This document shows positions 50,201-62,770 of a DNA stretch of 64,000 nt, one piece after another. The DNA lies in contig NC_090133.1 in NCBI RefSeq assembly GCF_040581485.1, positions 21,018,001 through 21,082,000 of the forward strand. Reading direction: 5' to 3'. The DNA comes from Linepithema humile. Taxonomy: Eukaryota; Arthropoda; Insecta; Hymenoptera; Formicidae. The position numbers were made by a program, and so were the translations under genes. The notes under the pieces were generated by a model. That model worked only from the letters and a program-made list of their open reading frames with translations. It was not told where the DNA came from and ran no database searches. The number at the start of each line of letters is the position of its first letter. Position 1 is the first letter of the stretch.

Positions 50201-52020
50201 TTTACCGGCAGGTTGACGATGTTAAATCGGAGACGCATGTAAAATTTGAAAATCTTCGGAGCAAATAAGCGGCGCCAGTAGAACTTTGCTACTTCCGGAT
50301 CAGCCGTGTTCTTGAAATTGCCCCCGTCAACCGATAAACTTTGTGAGAACGAGAAAAGTCGACTCTCGGCTAAGAAATAAAGGGACGTCGATGGGAGAAC
50401 TCGGGGAAATAGAGGAGAGCGAGCAAACTTTCGGTCTTCTTATCGCAGCTCTTCGATTTTCATATCTTAAAACTATCACGACGAGGTGCGATGGTATCAT
50501 CTCAATGAACGTTGCAGATATCAAGCATTTATTTGAAAAAGTCAGATGCAATGGAATATCTGTCTTGATGTGTTATGATGAACTTGAATTCGAATTTTAA
50601 TAAGAATGCTATATTATTCCCTCCTTGTTTTTATTTTTTTGGATTCAGATTTTTAACGCCAGTTTTTAAAATTAATTTTGACAAAATAATAGGAATAATA
50701 TCCAGCTATTCGTACATTTATTCTAAAAACACAAAGAAAATAAATCATGCGCATAAAGAGACGTCCCTCGGCTAAAATTTTCAATTTAATTAAATTCAAA
50801 TTTATTGCGATTCTACACGTACGTATTTAAACGGCGTGTATGAAAGCGGCTGGCTCTCGCGTCTTGTCGCTGCCCGATTGAACGTATAATCAGGACGTAT
50901 AAGGTGCTTACAATTTGTAAAGGTTGAAAAGTAAGGGTGGATGGGGGTAAGAGGATTTTATGGAGTGCGCGAAATTCAGAGCGAGGAAGATTTATCACGA
51001 ACGCACAGCGATCTTGCGCCAGTCGTAGACGTATGCCGACAACTCTCCACCACCACTAGCTATCCCGGTTTAAATCTCCGTGTACCTATCTTGCTCTCCA
51101 TCGTATTCGAGCTAATCCGCGGATCGTACGTCATTCCGGTGGATATGCGATGCGAATCTCCGTCGTCACAGAGTGCTTTTCGACTTGTCGATGCAGCGAG
51201 GAGATTCAACGTGAAAGCTATCGCGGGCAAATCGACGATAATAACTGAATAAATAACGGAAGATTCTTACGGAAAAAGTGAAACGTTCGCGTTTGTGCCA
51301 CAAAGATACAAGTTTTTTAACGTTTAATATCGTTTAATAGAGAGTCGCATTAACGTTGTTACGAGAAAATACGGGAACTGAGATACGCTTGTTGATTTAA
51401 TTTTATCACAGTGTAGGATGGCTTTGCTTTCATGTAAATTAGTTTCCGGAGTTACATCGAGGAAATGTCGTGTCTTAACCATGTCTCAGCACTGGATATC
51501 GGGAAATGTTCTAGCAGTAGGAAAGAGGTAGAAACACCTAATACCAACGCCCCGATATTGCAACCTTCCTTATTACGATCCGTAATCCAGCGACCTCGTT
51601 CGATTCCTCCTCAGATTCGATGTTCAATCGTCGCGAAAACGGTGTAACAAATATTTAATAACCGTACATGCCTCATCCTTAATATTTTTTATTACTTTTT
51701 TTCACTTTATCAACTTGGATTACTTAGGAACAGGCACGAATACTAATTATTATTATAAAAATTTAATCAGCAGTTTTTTTATAAATGTATTAAAAAATAA
51801 ACAATTATTTTAGTAATTAATTAAAAATTATGAGGTAATAAGAGAATATTTATACTGTTACTGAATATGATTGTATAATTATAATCTTTTTAATGGACAT
51901 TGGCACTTATCTTGTTAAAATTTTAAAATTTTGTACAATAAAGCCTTTACGTTATGTACACACATGAATATTTTTTTTAATTTTTTATAATTTATATTAA
52001 ATTAGTTTCAATAATTGTAT
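50201..52020. other. CpG-rich patches then AT-rich DNA
   Basis: 50200-50480 and 50820-51250 are CpG-richer. The second carries a 103-codon plus frame (50941-51252) without a recognisable motif. 51640-52020 is very AT-rich and empty. Confidence 0.55.
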
Positions 52021-53020
52021 AAAATTATTGTGCTATTTTAATATATTTTTAACAATCTTATTGCGAGTATTATCGGTATTATTTAATATATTTAACGCTG
52101 TCATTATATTTTTATCAACGTGCCCATTATCAGCATACGTTAATATCATTACTGGCTTTATTATTATTCTATGGCGCCGCATCAAAGCATTTTTATTGCC
52201 GCTAATATCCGCCGTTGCACCAGTAATATTTGTTGCTACGACTTACCGTTACCACGAAGTACTTCAGCATCCAATAATCTGGATGCTTGTGACACTTGAG
52301 CGCACTCGATAGACGCTTAAATGCAATGCAGCAACAAAAGCGGCGAAAGGAAACGCAGAGAAATGGAACAAGTTTGGTTATTAAATACTTGTTATTCTGC
52401 GCTTCGGGAACAATTCGTGGTGGATAACGGAGCAAGTCGCGGCGTTACCGATTGTAATAAAGGAAACCGCAATATCGCATCGCCCTCGTTTCCGCCATCG
52501 CCTTTTTTTCTTCTTTCTGTACTCTTCGCGAAATTCTCCAATTGGAAAGCACTGCAATGATCTGTAGAATCGCGTCAAGAAATAACTAAAAGCGAATTTA
52601 CACGGTTTGTTTTGAATAAAGCATTAAAAATGAATACACAACGCATAATCAGCGAGAAATATTTAAAAAATGACGAATAAAACAAAGAGAACAATTTTAT
52701 TATCCGTTTGCTCATGTAATTTGTAAAATTTTCTAAACTTTTGGCAATTTTAAAGCTATCGGAATTTCGATATATTTTCACTAATGATTTCCTCTGTACT
52801 GGCGAAATAATTCATGAAGATGAAAGGAAATGGAGAAAATCCGGGACATTCTGTATAAAACTAACATTTATACCTAACGCGCGAAACGTGACCTACCGTC
52901 TTCACGGGCCATTCAGGATAAAACATTGTCCACATATGCCGCTTGAAATATTTCAGGATAATCGTATCCAAGTGGACATATAAGTACAATTTATAAGAAC
53001 ACTTTTCCTCCTCATTCAAA
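52021..53020. other. Mixed DNA without gene
   Basis: A 94-codon plus frame at 52028-52312 is rich in Ile/Leu/Phe and would read as membrane-like. It starts in very AT-rich DNA, overlaps a 77-codon minus frame and has no family motif. 52320-52560 is moderately GC-rich. Confidence 0.5.
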
Positions 53021-54000
53021 ACTGAAGTTGTTTTTGCAGAAACATCGTTTATACGAAATCGTTTCACTCTTCTTTCACGCTGTGAGCGATTCACGCGAGA
53101 CATTCATCAAGAACAAACCGTGTAAATTGGCCTTAACCCTCAACGTGAATCCGCCTCGGCGCCCCTCTGGTGAGATACTTTTTATTAGTTTCTCGAGTAG
53201 GCAATTAAAGGACTGTAATTCTGGCGCCGTGGAACTTTCTCCGTTGTTCAGTCGCGTCCTCTCTCACCTCGTCTCGCCGCTCTCGATCTCAGCATGTCGC
53301 GAGACTTCGATCCCTCTCGGCGATAATAGTGAGATCGTTTGCGATAGACGGTCGCGACGAGCGCGCGAGGCCGCCCTGGGAAGGAAGACACGAGAGCTGC
53401 CTTCCTTCCGTTTGACATTCCACGATTCTCGCGCGGAAAGGATCCCGGTCGTACCGACGCGTTTGATTCTCCCCGTGGGAGTGTTCGGTAAGAGGATATG
53501 GGTCACGACGGCGTCCCCGCGGGCCGGTACAATGGGAACAACAACGGCATTGTCTAGGCAAGCGGTGATAAACGGCGCCGTGATAAAACCGGGCAAGCAC
53601 CGAGCTGATGGGTTTCGGGGTTGAGGGAGGCGGGAGCTTGAGGGATGGCCGGCCCGTTGTTTCGACAAAGCCGCCTCCTGGCTGCATTTTTCCACTTTAT
53701 CAAGCCGCGCCTGATCTGCGCTCCCGTCCCCTCCTGCGCACTGCTCTCGTCCCCGTAAATAACTTTTATTTCCATTTTGATTTACGGTCTCGCGTTACCG
53801 ATATCGCAGCAGAAGCCCCGATGACTTTTGTTCGCCTTGACGAGAACGTGATATTTTATAACCGGGCGAATATTGGCACTGGCGATACGATGCAGCTCGA
53901 CAAAATGTTTCAACGATCGTACATTGCGCTCTCGACGCGAAGCAGTTTTATGACGTCTCGTTGATATTCCTATTGTTAATTTTAATTGGTTGAATTATTA
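53021..54000. other. CpG-rich island, no recognisable gene
   Basis: One of the densest islands. Long frames are open at the same time: 198 codons plus (53028-53624), 143 and 132 codons minus (53264-53695, 53289-53687) and 118 codons plus (53608-53964). All share the same bases, so at most one could be real. None has a recognisable domain. Confidence 0.5.
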
Positions 54001-54066
54001 GACTGACATGTGCATCCTTTTAATTTATGCTTTCACAAGAAATCTTGCTAGTTTTCTATTGCGCTA

Positions 54067-54440
54067 TGTTTTAAATGGTCGAGCATGCGATATCAATATT
54101 TTACAATTAAAACGATTAACAATAGTAATTTTCAACTATCAGATACACGAATTTAATTATCAGATGCAACGAATGGTGCATATTTATACACACATTTTTT
54201 CCCTTCTGCATCAGAATCGTGAAACAATATTAATTAACTTGTGTTTTTAGAAAAAAATTGTTTTATTATTTTTTAAATATTTTTGTGTTATTTTAAATGG
54301 TCAGCGTGTAATATTGATATTTTTTGTGGAATCGAAATGGTCAATATTAATAACTTTTAACTTTCAGATACACGAAATATCGCATATCTACATTTCTTTT
54401 CTCTTGCATTTGACTCACGAAATAATATTGCTTGTTTTTA
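54067..54440. repeat. Old imperfect tandem duplication, offset about 222 bp
   Basis: TTTTAAATGGTC at 54069 recurs at 54291. In the same order follow variants of AATATTGATATTTT, TTTTCAACTATCAGATACACGAA, GCATATTTATACAC, TTTTTCCCTTCTGCAT and GTGAAACAATATT. Copy 2 is shorter by small deletions, so the offset shrinks to about 198 by the end. The collinear order of at least five shared blocks makes chance unlikely. There is no coding capacity. Confidence 0.75.
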
Positions 54441-54915
54441 TTTCGATCAACTATTATAATTTCAACAATCACTATCACACATACGTTACTTAAATCACCA
54501 CTCATTATATGCAGCGTTGCGAGATAGTAATTTTTTGTAACGTGAGCTGAGCACTCAAGCGCTTTGGGACGATTCTTCAGTAACGTCTCGGCTGTTCGCT
54601 GTGCGCAAGGAGTTAACGCGGACGGACCAGCATTATCTGCGATGGCTCGAACAGCTCCGTCGGGATCGGCCGCTACGGCGCTGAGATGGTGGCCGCACGG
54701 TGCAACACGAACGGGCGGGAGTGGTTACACGAGGAAATTAGACCGCAAAGTTCAACAGGGTTTATGACGTTGACGCGATCGTTTTGTTTGCGCAAGCACG
54801 AACGAGAGGGACAACGGGGCGTATACTCGGAGTTGTTCGTCAAACGAATCCACGATTAAGCTGCCGCAACGTTGTGTCGTGCGCCTCGATCGACCTTACT
54901 CCCGCCGGGAGGATA

Positions 54916-55139
54916 TTAATTAACCCGCTTCCGTAGGTCGTCGCTTTAAGGATGCATCATTCCACCGCGCCTTTGATCTTCACGCTTGATCGAATTAATT
55001 ATCGCTGTTTCCGGAGAACTCGTCGGTACTAGTAATTGCTTCCGAGCTATATTACCAATGTAACGCTTGCGCGAAGTACATTCGAACACCGACTCGCCTA
55101 ACGAGGTACCGAATCAAGGAACAGGATTAATGATAATTG
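54916..55139. promoter_or_regulatory. Cluster of homeodomain, TCF and Otd-type words
   Basis: TTAATTAA (54916-54923), CCTTTGATC (54970-54978, a TCF/Pangolin-type word), AATTAATTATCG (54993-55004), TAATTG (55033-55038), and then GGATTAATGATAATTGG (55124-55140), which packs an Otd-type and a TAATTG site into 17 bases. These lie in a moderately GC-rich block, so the AT-rich words stand out. Enhancer function is inferred. Confidence 0.3.
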
Positions 55140-55331
55140 GAGGACCAGCGAATAAAGTTAAGGAGGACTTTTGTTGATGGCGTTTAATTTCTCAATGGCT
55201 TGATTTAGAAAATATATATAATATTTTTTTCACAAAGTTTCTATTTTTTAGTACAACTTTTGTAAACCAGCAATTATTCTATAAATTTTATATAATTAAA
55301 CGTCATATTAAGAAATACAGCTTGATACGAC

Positions 55332-55353
55332 TATATATATATATATATATATA
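55332..55353. repeat. (TA)11 microsatellite
   Basis: About 11 perfect TA units in AT-rich DNA. Confidence 0.95.
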
Positions 55354-57259
55354 CGTATGTCTGTATAAAATAAAATTTATTAACTTCAAAATAATATATC
55401 TCTTGTAATTGCTAATAAAAATGTTAAGCATGAGATCTTCGTTTTCAGAATTAGATTACGAGCGAAGCATGATGCTTACTGACCGTTATAAAAACGCGCC
55501 GTTAATTGCCTTCCCATTTATGGCAAACGACAACATCATACATCACAACGGTTCCTCTTTGCAAGCTATGATAAATTACTAACGCTTACCATTTATGAGT
55601 CTAATTTACTCTAGGGAAGAAGGCGTGGTCGCGCAATGACATCATGCTGGTGTACACCGATGTGTAGCGGGGTGGGCGTTCACGTTTTATCGGGATAGAA
55701 CCGATGGTGTAAAATAAGCTGTACTTTGCTAGGTCATGTCATAGGTGTGCCACTATTCGAATGAGGAAGTCCGCGGAGGGTCGTGGATAAAGTATACTGA
55801 CATACTTTTCCCTCGACAGTGGACACGCGATTAATCGTGTAGAAGGGTCCGGTTTTACGATGGTTATTATTGGAACTGTCAATTTCTTAATTGTAATAGT
55901 AAAATTGAAAACAGTATTTTAGTTGAGAGTTTATTATAATAAAATTTTAATAACTAAATAATTTTATATATCATACATTTGAGTTTATTAATTGGAAAAA
56001 AAGTAATTTTTTTACACATAGAACGTGTATTTTATGTGTAAATATTAATGGATTCATATGTGGATAATCCTTGAATGAAACAAATATGGTAATATCAAAC
56101 GAACTATACTTGTTTTTTACATATGACTTATTATTATATATCTGTATTAATTAAAATCTCCACAGATTTTTATATAAATTTTTTAAAATTATATAAACTC
56201 ACCAAAGTTTTTACGCTACAGTAGTAATTATAAAACAAGTATAAATACAATATTAATATATTATCAATGTATTATATCATCATGCTTTCATAATTTTAAT
56301 TTCATAATTTTCTACAAACTGATGTATTATATTATCCTTCAATAATTACATTTAGTAGATAGCATAATTAGCTTTCTCTATCGAAAATATTGATTCTTCT
56401 GCGATAAAATTCCTCATTCTGAAAAATATTGTGGTTACGGGCTCGTGAAGTAATTAGGGAAAGTGTAGTTGCGGCGACTCGTTTCACTTTGCGAAAGAAG
56501 ATTACAACAGGTCATTGTCGGATGTAATTTAATTCGCGATGAAGCGTGTCGGTTGTAGCCAGCAGGTGCAAATGTACTTGCACTCGTTCGCGACCTATCT
56601 TGATCACGCTGGATTATCCCCGTTCCGCTCGCAGGAAACACATATGAGCTCATGGCCCATAGGTAATTTGCCGGTACGCTGCATACCACCCGTGACGGAC
56701 GCGTGCACGCATGCATCGGCATGTAACGGCTGCGTAACGATGACGTAAAAGCGGCCGTTGTCAAAATGTCGTCACGAACCACATGTCGCGTCAAGCACCC
56801 CCCGCGAATGGTGATACCTTTCTCGGCTCGTTTATCAGATTCCAGCTGCGAGCCTTCTCGCGCGTTTCGGATGCATGGCTCGCGTGGGAAATCAGTTAAT
56901 TAGTCCTTTAATTAACGCGTTCGTAACACCCGCAGCATCGTCGCGGAGTTTTATTGTTGATTATTGTGCGCTCCTCGCTAACTTTTGCTTAATTAATTTC
57001 TACGTTTTGTTAAACCAACATGAACAAACGGGGACATAAATTACTGTAGGTTGGGTCGAAAGAAGGGCAAAGCAGCGGATTTCAATAAAAAGTGCACGCG
57101 ACACAAAAATGCAAAAAGAAAAGTGTAGAAAAATATAGAAAAGTATAGAAATGAGATAAAAACCTAAGTTTGGAAAAAATTCAAAATGCAATATAATCTA
57201 AAGTTTAACGAAATTAGCGATAAAAATTAATTACCAATTTATAATACGTTACGATGCAA

Positions 57260-57292
57260 AAATTATCCTCAAAATAATTTTGAGGATAATTT
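57260..57292. repeat. 33-bp perfect palindrome
   Basis: 16-base arms (AAATTATCCTCAAAAT and its reverse complement) around a single A. GATAATTTGAGAGATAATTT follows directly, so the GATAATTT word is repeated. The GATAAT/ATTATC words could be paired GATA-type sites; alternatively it is the core of an old foldback. Confidence 0.85.
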
Positions 57293-58592
57293 GAGAGATA
57301 ATTTAAAAATGTAGAAACGACCGAACGTAATTTATCACGTTTCAAAACATTATCGTCTGCACTTGGCAGTCCGCTTTGTCTCTGCTCCCATTTTCTACTC
57401 CACTTCCAGTGTGCTCGCTACTTCAAATTAATCCAAATCCCCTAGTTCAGTATTAACGTAAGCAACGCTGCTGTTCGACGTCGAAAAATAAACAATATAA
57501 ACGAAAACAATTTGGTGAAGCGTTTTAATATGTTTGTACAAAAAGCGAAACAAAGAATCGAATTTTATTATTGCGATATATATTACGACGTGATAATTAG
57601 CTCTTTGTGATTCCCTGTAATCCCATGACATTTAATTGCAATATTGACTTGGGGCTATTACGCAAATTGCTTTTTTAAAATGCCGTTGCATCCGAGGAGC
57701 GAAAAAGAATTGACCTCTCGTATCTTCGTCCATTCGACATAAAGAGAATCGATTTGCCTCACTCACGTAAACAATAATTTTCCATTACAGTTTTCACGTA
57801 CAAATCGTCCGGTGCGCATTGTTTATATGTGAAGGTCTATAGAACTTTTTGACCGATTGGGAATACACCCGCTGCGATAATTACGCGCGTATGCGGAAAA
57901 ATAATCGAAGTTTGTGAAAATATATTTAATTCGGAATGGCTTTTTAGGTACATTTTTACAGCCATTAGCCATTAAAATCTCGCAAATAATATTCCCGAAT
58001 AATAATGCGACCTAGCTGCATCGATAGGTAACTAATTGAAATGATTAATAGTATATTTTTTATGCAAAAAGATATCGATTAAATCAGTGAAATAAAATTG
58101 TTCTTGTTAACATTATTCTTTTGAAATTTGTTTTACTTTGATAAATGAGAATAATAGTTTATTTATTGCGATGTTATCATTGACATAGTAATCTTTTTAT
58201 TGTGTAGCGCTATTAAGTGCAAATAGAAATTTGCAAAAGTGCCATTCATTTTTCACATGCACAGATCATATGTCGATTTGCGCATATCACGTTTATGTAT
58301 CAAACGAATTTATATGATAAATTTATTATCTTCGAGTCCGATTACGAGAACGCATTACGAGTCCATTATGCATCCGCGACGCGTCTATACCCGAGAGGAA
58401 TGCGTTAAATATTCAGCAAAGCTAATGGCAAAATTTAAATTGCTCGAAGCTTTTTGCGGAAGGAACGAATGAAAAATAAAAGATCCACGAATTTCGCCTC
58501 GCGACAGCATACATGGGTAATGGCATAATTATGTCTCACGAGTGTAGATGAAATTATTCGTGAAAAATTCCGCGAGAGATGGCGATAAATTT

Positions 58593-58652
58593 CACAACAT
58601 ATAGATAGATCGCAACAATTGATCACAACATATGATAGATCGCAACAATTTT
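58593..58652. repeat. Two-copy tandem repeat, 31-bp period
   Basis: CACAACATATAGATAGATCG then CAACAATT, followed by a second copy starting at 58624 that lacks two bases (CACAACATATGATAGATCG). This is a recent local duplication. Confidence 0.9.
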
Positions 58653-59130
58653 GTGCTAAAAGTAAAGACATTACGCAACTTTCAGTTGCTTAATAATAAA
58701 GCCGATCGTTTGGCGATAAAATCCGATACAATTATTGAATGGTTATTATGCAATATAATGGATTGAGTTAATGACCGATAATTCATTTTCGATTTATAAT
58801 ATGTAAAATACGTTCGATGAAGTTTAATATTCCATTGAAAACAGAATAAATATGATGAATTACGCATGTGAAAAGTGAGAAAATCGACAATCATCCATAG
58901 GTAATTAATAATTTAGCATAAAAGTGAAAGTTACAACTTTCACGTTATATTTTATTTGTAACGAAGTTTAATGAATTCTAAGTTGAATTACGATGAAAGG
59001 AAAACTCAAATAACAAATTATCTTTAACAAAATCTATCTATAATAACTTTAAGATAAATATCAATCAGTTCTTCAAATTTAGAATGAAAGATGTTGAAAT
59101 ATACATTCGCATTTCAATCGCGAAACTAAA

Positions 59131-59938
59131 AGATGACAGCGATCGTATCAATTTCAAAATAAAGAAACGGAAACGATATCAAACGCGGTTCGTTTCCGTC
59201 GTCGTTGCGTCTCGTTGAAATTCTAAAACCGGAATCTCGCAATCTGGATCTAGGACGAACGACAGAGATGGAAGAATACTCGTGATGTATCGCGAGGCGC
59301 GATTTCAAAATCGCGTTCCATTCGGAGCCTCGGTTGACGGCTAATCCGCATTCTGTGGACGTTCCGTCGCCATTTCTCGATTTTTCGCTCGGCGGACCAT
59401 TCCCCGGCGCGCCGACGACGATTTCGTGATTCCGTACCCGGGGATCTTAACTTGCTAGACTGATCTCCAACTCGATCTCATGGTTGATCCACGAACTCGG
59501 TGCCATTCGAATGACTCCCGCGGGACAGATCGTTGCCATTTCATGCAACGAACCTGGAGGAGGTCGTATTTACATACGAGGCCATCTTATCTGGCTGGTT
59601 GGTTCTATTCTCATTGCACGAAACGATCGTGCGGATTGAACCATCCCCTTATATTCCGATAGCGAGGGGGATGTCGTCGAGCAACATTCATGTTGCTCCG
59701 TTGATCGTCTTGCACCGTGTTAATCCTCCGAATGTATCTATTCACTTTTCACTTTATCTGAACATTTATAGAATTTAATAGCGGAGAATTTTCTTCTCTC
59801 TCGATTTGACTTGTAATAGCTGTAGTTAGATATTTCTAGCGTACATTGTATCATCTGCACGGTGCGTAGCTTCTGGGATGAAAAACAGTTTTTCTACCGT
59901 CGCAATGAGTCTTCTAATGACGGCTATTTTTCATTGCG
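59131..59938. other. CpG-rich island before a TATA box
   Basis: 59150-59720 is CpG-rich, with 60-81-codon frames and no motif. 59901-59908 (CGCAATGA) recurs inverted at 59931-59938, ending at the base before the TATA box. Confidence 0.5.
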
Positions 59939-59946
59939 TATAAAAG
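59939..59946 (+). promoter_or_regulatory. Candidate TATA box
   Basis: TATAAAAG with a GC-rich 3' flank (CGCTCGAG), the classic insect TATA context. A weak initiator-like TTCATAA puts a start A at about 59974, 35 bp downstream and slightly farther than usual. It is considered only because a good donor site follows at 60096. Confidence 0.25.
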
Positions 59947-59973
59947 CGCTCGAGAATTCATAGTAAGAATTTC

Positions 59974-60095
59974 ATAAGAGCGGATTAAACTTCACATTGG
60001 CTCTAAGAGGTCGCAGTATTACCTTTGAGTATAAGACACGTGTCTCGTGAATTAATAAGGATATAACGTGCCGCTCGACTAAGTTCACATCAAAG
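59974..60095 (+). other. Possible untranslated first exon
   Basis: A 122-base stretch from a putative start after the TATA box to a 5' splice site (CAAAG|GTAAGC) contains no ATG, as a 5' untranslated exon often does. It includes a perfect AGACACGTGTCT palindrome (60034-60045, E-box core CACGTG). It also has a TTACCTTTGA / TCAAAGGTAA inverted pair (60019-60028, 60090-60099) that would fold the donor into a stem. All of this is inferred; no protein or downstream exon was identified. Confidence 0.15.
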
Positions 60096-60822
60096 GTAAG
60101 CGTTCTCCCCTAAGTCTTTCGTTGAAACACCGGTGATATATTTCATTGTTGCGATTATACCTTTTTCATTGCATCGAAGATACAATTTATTACTCGTATC
60201 GCTGTTTTTGCGATCTTTAATCTAAACTAAACAACATTGTTAAACGTGAATCATTATATGTGAAATATCTATTCTGATAAAATAATTTTAGATCTGTGAA
60301 ATTGGCACTTTATGGCCAGATATGCAAGAAATTAAACTTTTGCCTGAAATGAATGCCACAGAATGCGTCAGATTTCATTTTTTTATCTTCTCAATATAGC
60401 ACATGTAAATTTTCACTGGAAAGCTTGCTTTAAGATATCGATTTTTTGTCACATACTGTATTATCATTAATATTTAAGAAAAAGTTGACCATTCGCGTTT
60501 AACTGTTATTTAAATCTGATATTAAATTGAAGCCTAGAGGGATCCAACGAGATATAAAATTGCAAATTATCCTACAATTTTAACACGGAACGAACGAGCG
60601 AAAATGCTTCAAAGCGTTAAGAATTATGCGCGAGCGAGCAAGTGGACAGAACTTTGAACTTTTGTATCGGGAAAGTTCCTTTCTTTTCCCCTTTCGCCTC
60701 ACTTTTTTCTTGCTCGTCGCGTCATCCCGCTCGAGGACGTAACAATTTATATTCATGAGGATTATTTCTAAAAGGGACGGGCACGATCTACCTTCCGCGA
60801 TTTCTGCCTCCCTTTTATATGC

Positions 60823-60844
60823 TGATTTGATCGTGATTTGATCG
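60823..60844. repeat. 11-bp unit repeated twice
   Basis: GATTTGATCGT occurs twice in tandem. Confidence 0.85.
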
Positions 60845-62753
60845 TGAGTGGTTATGATGCTTTAAGGACAAAAAAAAAAGAAGTAGAATTTAATGAGGCG
60901 TCAACGAGGATTCGGACGTTGTGCATTTATGAAAAATTTTCCCGCCCAGTTTATTGACTTAATCCTTCTCCATTTCACCGGCGAGATCTCTCAATTAATT
61001 TAAGGTTTCGCGTTTTAACGTTGTTAAAAAACCTATTATTTTTTTAATTCCACCATTCTCTCAAGTGTGGCACTTAGCAGATGAAATTTTACTTGTTAAA
61101 GTCAGATAATATAATTGGAAATTTTCAGGTGATGTATTCCGTGAATTAAACATATACATAACTTATATCACAAATTGTGATGTTATTTAATCATATCTTA
61201 CTGATGTAAATTACGATTAGAATAACAGCTAATAATAGTTGAAATAAATTATAAAAGCATATTTCTCTTCCTCTCTTTTCGATGACACGGCTTTCGCGAT
61301 TGCCTTACGATCTTAACGTTTTCTAGTTTTATTCTCTTCTTCGGCGATGACGCACCTTTTATCGACAGCGCCAGTTATCGGGAATCCATGGCGGAAGCAA
61401 ATATGATTGTAGGAAACAGGAAAGTTGTAGGACGCTGATAAAAAGTCGAAACTTGTCGAGAAGCAGCGTCGTAAATAAAAAGAAAAGTGTTGATGAGAAA
61501 TTGTGTTATCGGAAAATTCAGTTCCGTGGTAAATCCGTTAAGTTTTATGAAGCGCAGTATTCTCATAATAGTGCACATTACAAAATAAGTAAATCGTTAA
61601 CAAACTGAGACAAATATTAGCAGCGATGTTTAAAACACTCGAGCTTTCTTTCAAAGTCAAATAATGTACTTCATGTGTTTCCAATAATTTGCGATAATCT
61701 GCTTATAAATTTTCGATAAATTGTTGCAATTACGGATTTGCTGATCAAATTGCTATGTAATTGCGTACATTCTTTTTGTCCTTTGAGTATATTTAGCGGA
61801 AATGGGTTTGCAACTTTATCAATGCAGGTCATTTTATTACGATATTTTACAGAAAAAAATGCATTCGTGGAATTTTCTCTTTAGAGAGAGAGATATTTTG
61901 CGGGTCATATTTCAGCACTCTCGCATGATTTTTATTGCTGTTTTCCACTTCTCCTCGATGGCATATTTATCACTGGAGTTAAAATTTATGGTATTTTTAC
62001 AAAAATATATGGACAACGTAATTTGATTATTTCGAATATTCGACATCGGCGTTTGTTGCGACAATAATGCCACCAACTATCAAAATACTTTCAACGCGAA
62101 TCAGCGCGGAATTTGTGCGAGGATATTAACGTCATAGGGAAAACTCGTTTAATAGTAAAATACCGGAGGGAAGTAGTAGCGCGCGCTTTACTTCGAAGAC
62201 ATAATCCCTGCAAAAGACCGGAAATTAGGAAGGAAATGAGGTAGAACTAGTAAAACTAAGAGCATTTGAACTCTTCCACTTCTTTATCATACTTCCGCGA
62301 GTAATGTCTGTATCAGAACACACACCTCATATAACATTAAAAAGTCATTTTAAATTTACTTACACGCGTTTATTTATTCTTATTTTAAAGTCATTATGTA
62401 TGTATATAAAAAAATAATTTAGTACTATATGATTTAAATATCTTTTCTTAATTATAAAAGGCTTCATGTTTAATTCAACAACATACTTATTTTACTCTTA
62501 GCATCGATCAATTTATTGCCAGCATTAATATTTCAAAAAATATCAGCTTTGAAGTAAATTTATTTTTGATATTTTTGGATATACCGTCTTATTTCTTAAA
62601 TATCCTTGATTGCAACGTGGACTAAAATAAAAATTGGAGATTATAACGAAAGATGCGGTCGCGCGGAAAATAGAAACGATATGCCCGCACGTGAAGTGAA
62701 TAATGCTGGATTGAAAAATTTGATGGTTTCGCAATATGTGAAGTTTCCACGTG

Positions 62754-62770
62754 GAGCGAGCGAGCGAGCG
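62754..62770. repeat. (GAGC)4 tract
   Basis: Four GAGC units plus one base in a small GC-rich patch. Confidence 0.9.

Larger units (their letters stand above)
54441..57000. other. CpG-richer blocks with homeodomain-type words
   Basis: 54540-55180 is CpG-richer and contains the word cluster listed separately. 55190-55480 is AT-rich with an (AT)11 tract. 55600-55860 is mixed. 55870-56430 is AT-rich and empty. 56440-57000 is CpG-richer, with TTAATTA words near 56894-56914 and 56989-56997. Confidence 0.5.
57001..59130. other. AT-rich gene-free stretch
   Basis: AT-rich throughout, with a 33-bp palindrome at 57260-57292 and a two-copy 31-bp tandem at 58593-58652. Frames are below 80 codons and have no motif. 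Confidence 0.6.

Noticed and set aside
52028..52312. 94-codon hydrophobic frame, possible membrane protein
   Set aside because: AT-rich chance frames give Ile/Leu/Phe-rich peptides. There is no family motif, and it lies over a minus-strand frame.
53028..53964. 198-codon plus frame and 143/132-codon minus frames
   Set aside because: They overlap one another in a CpG-dense island, are Arg/Ser/Pro-rich without domain signatures, and cannot all be coding.
60094..60101. GGTAAGCG as proof of an exon
   Set aside because: A single donor-like word is common by chance. It is kept only as part of the low-confidence first-exon hypothesis.
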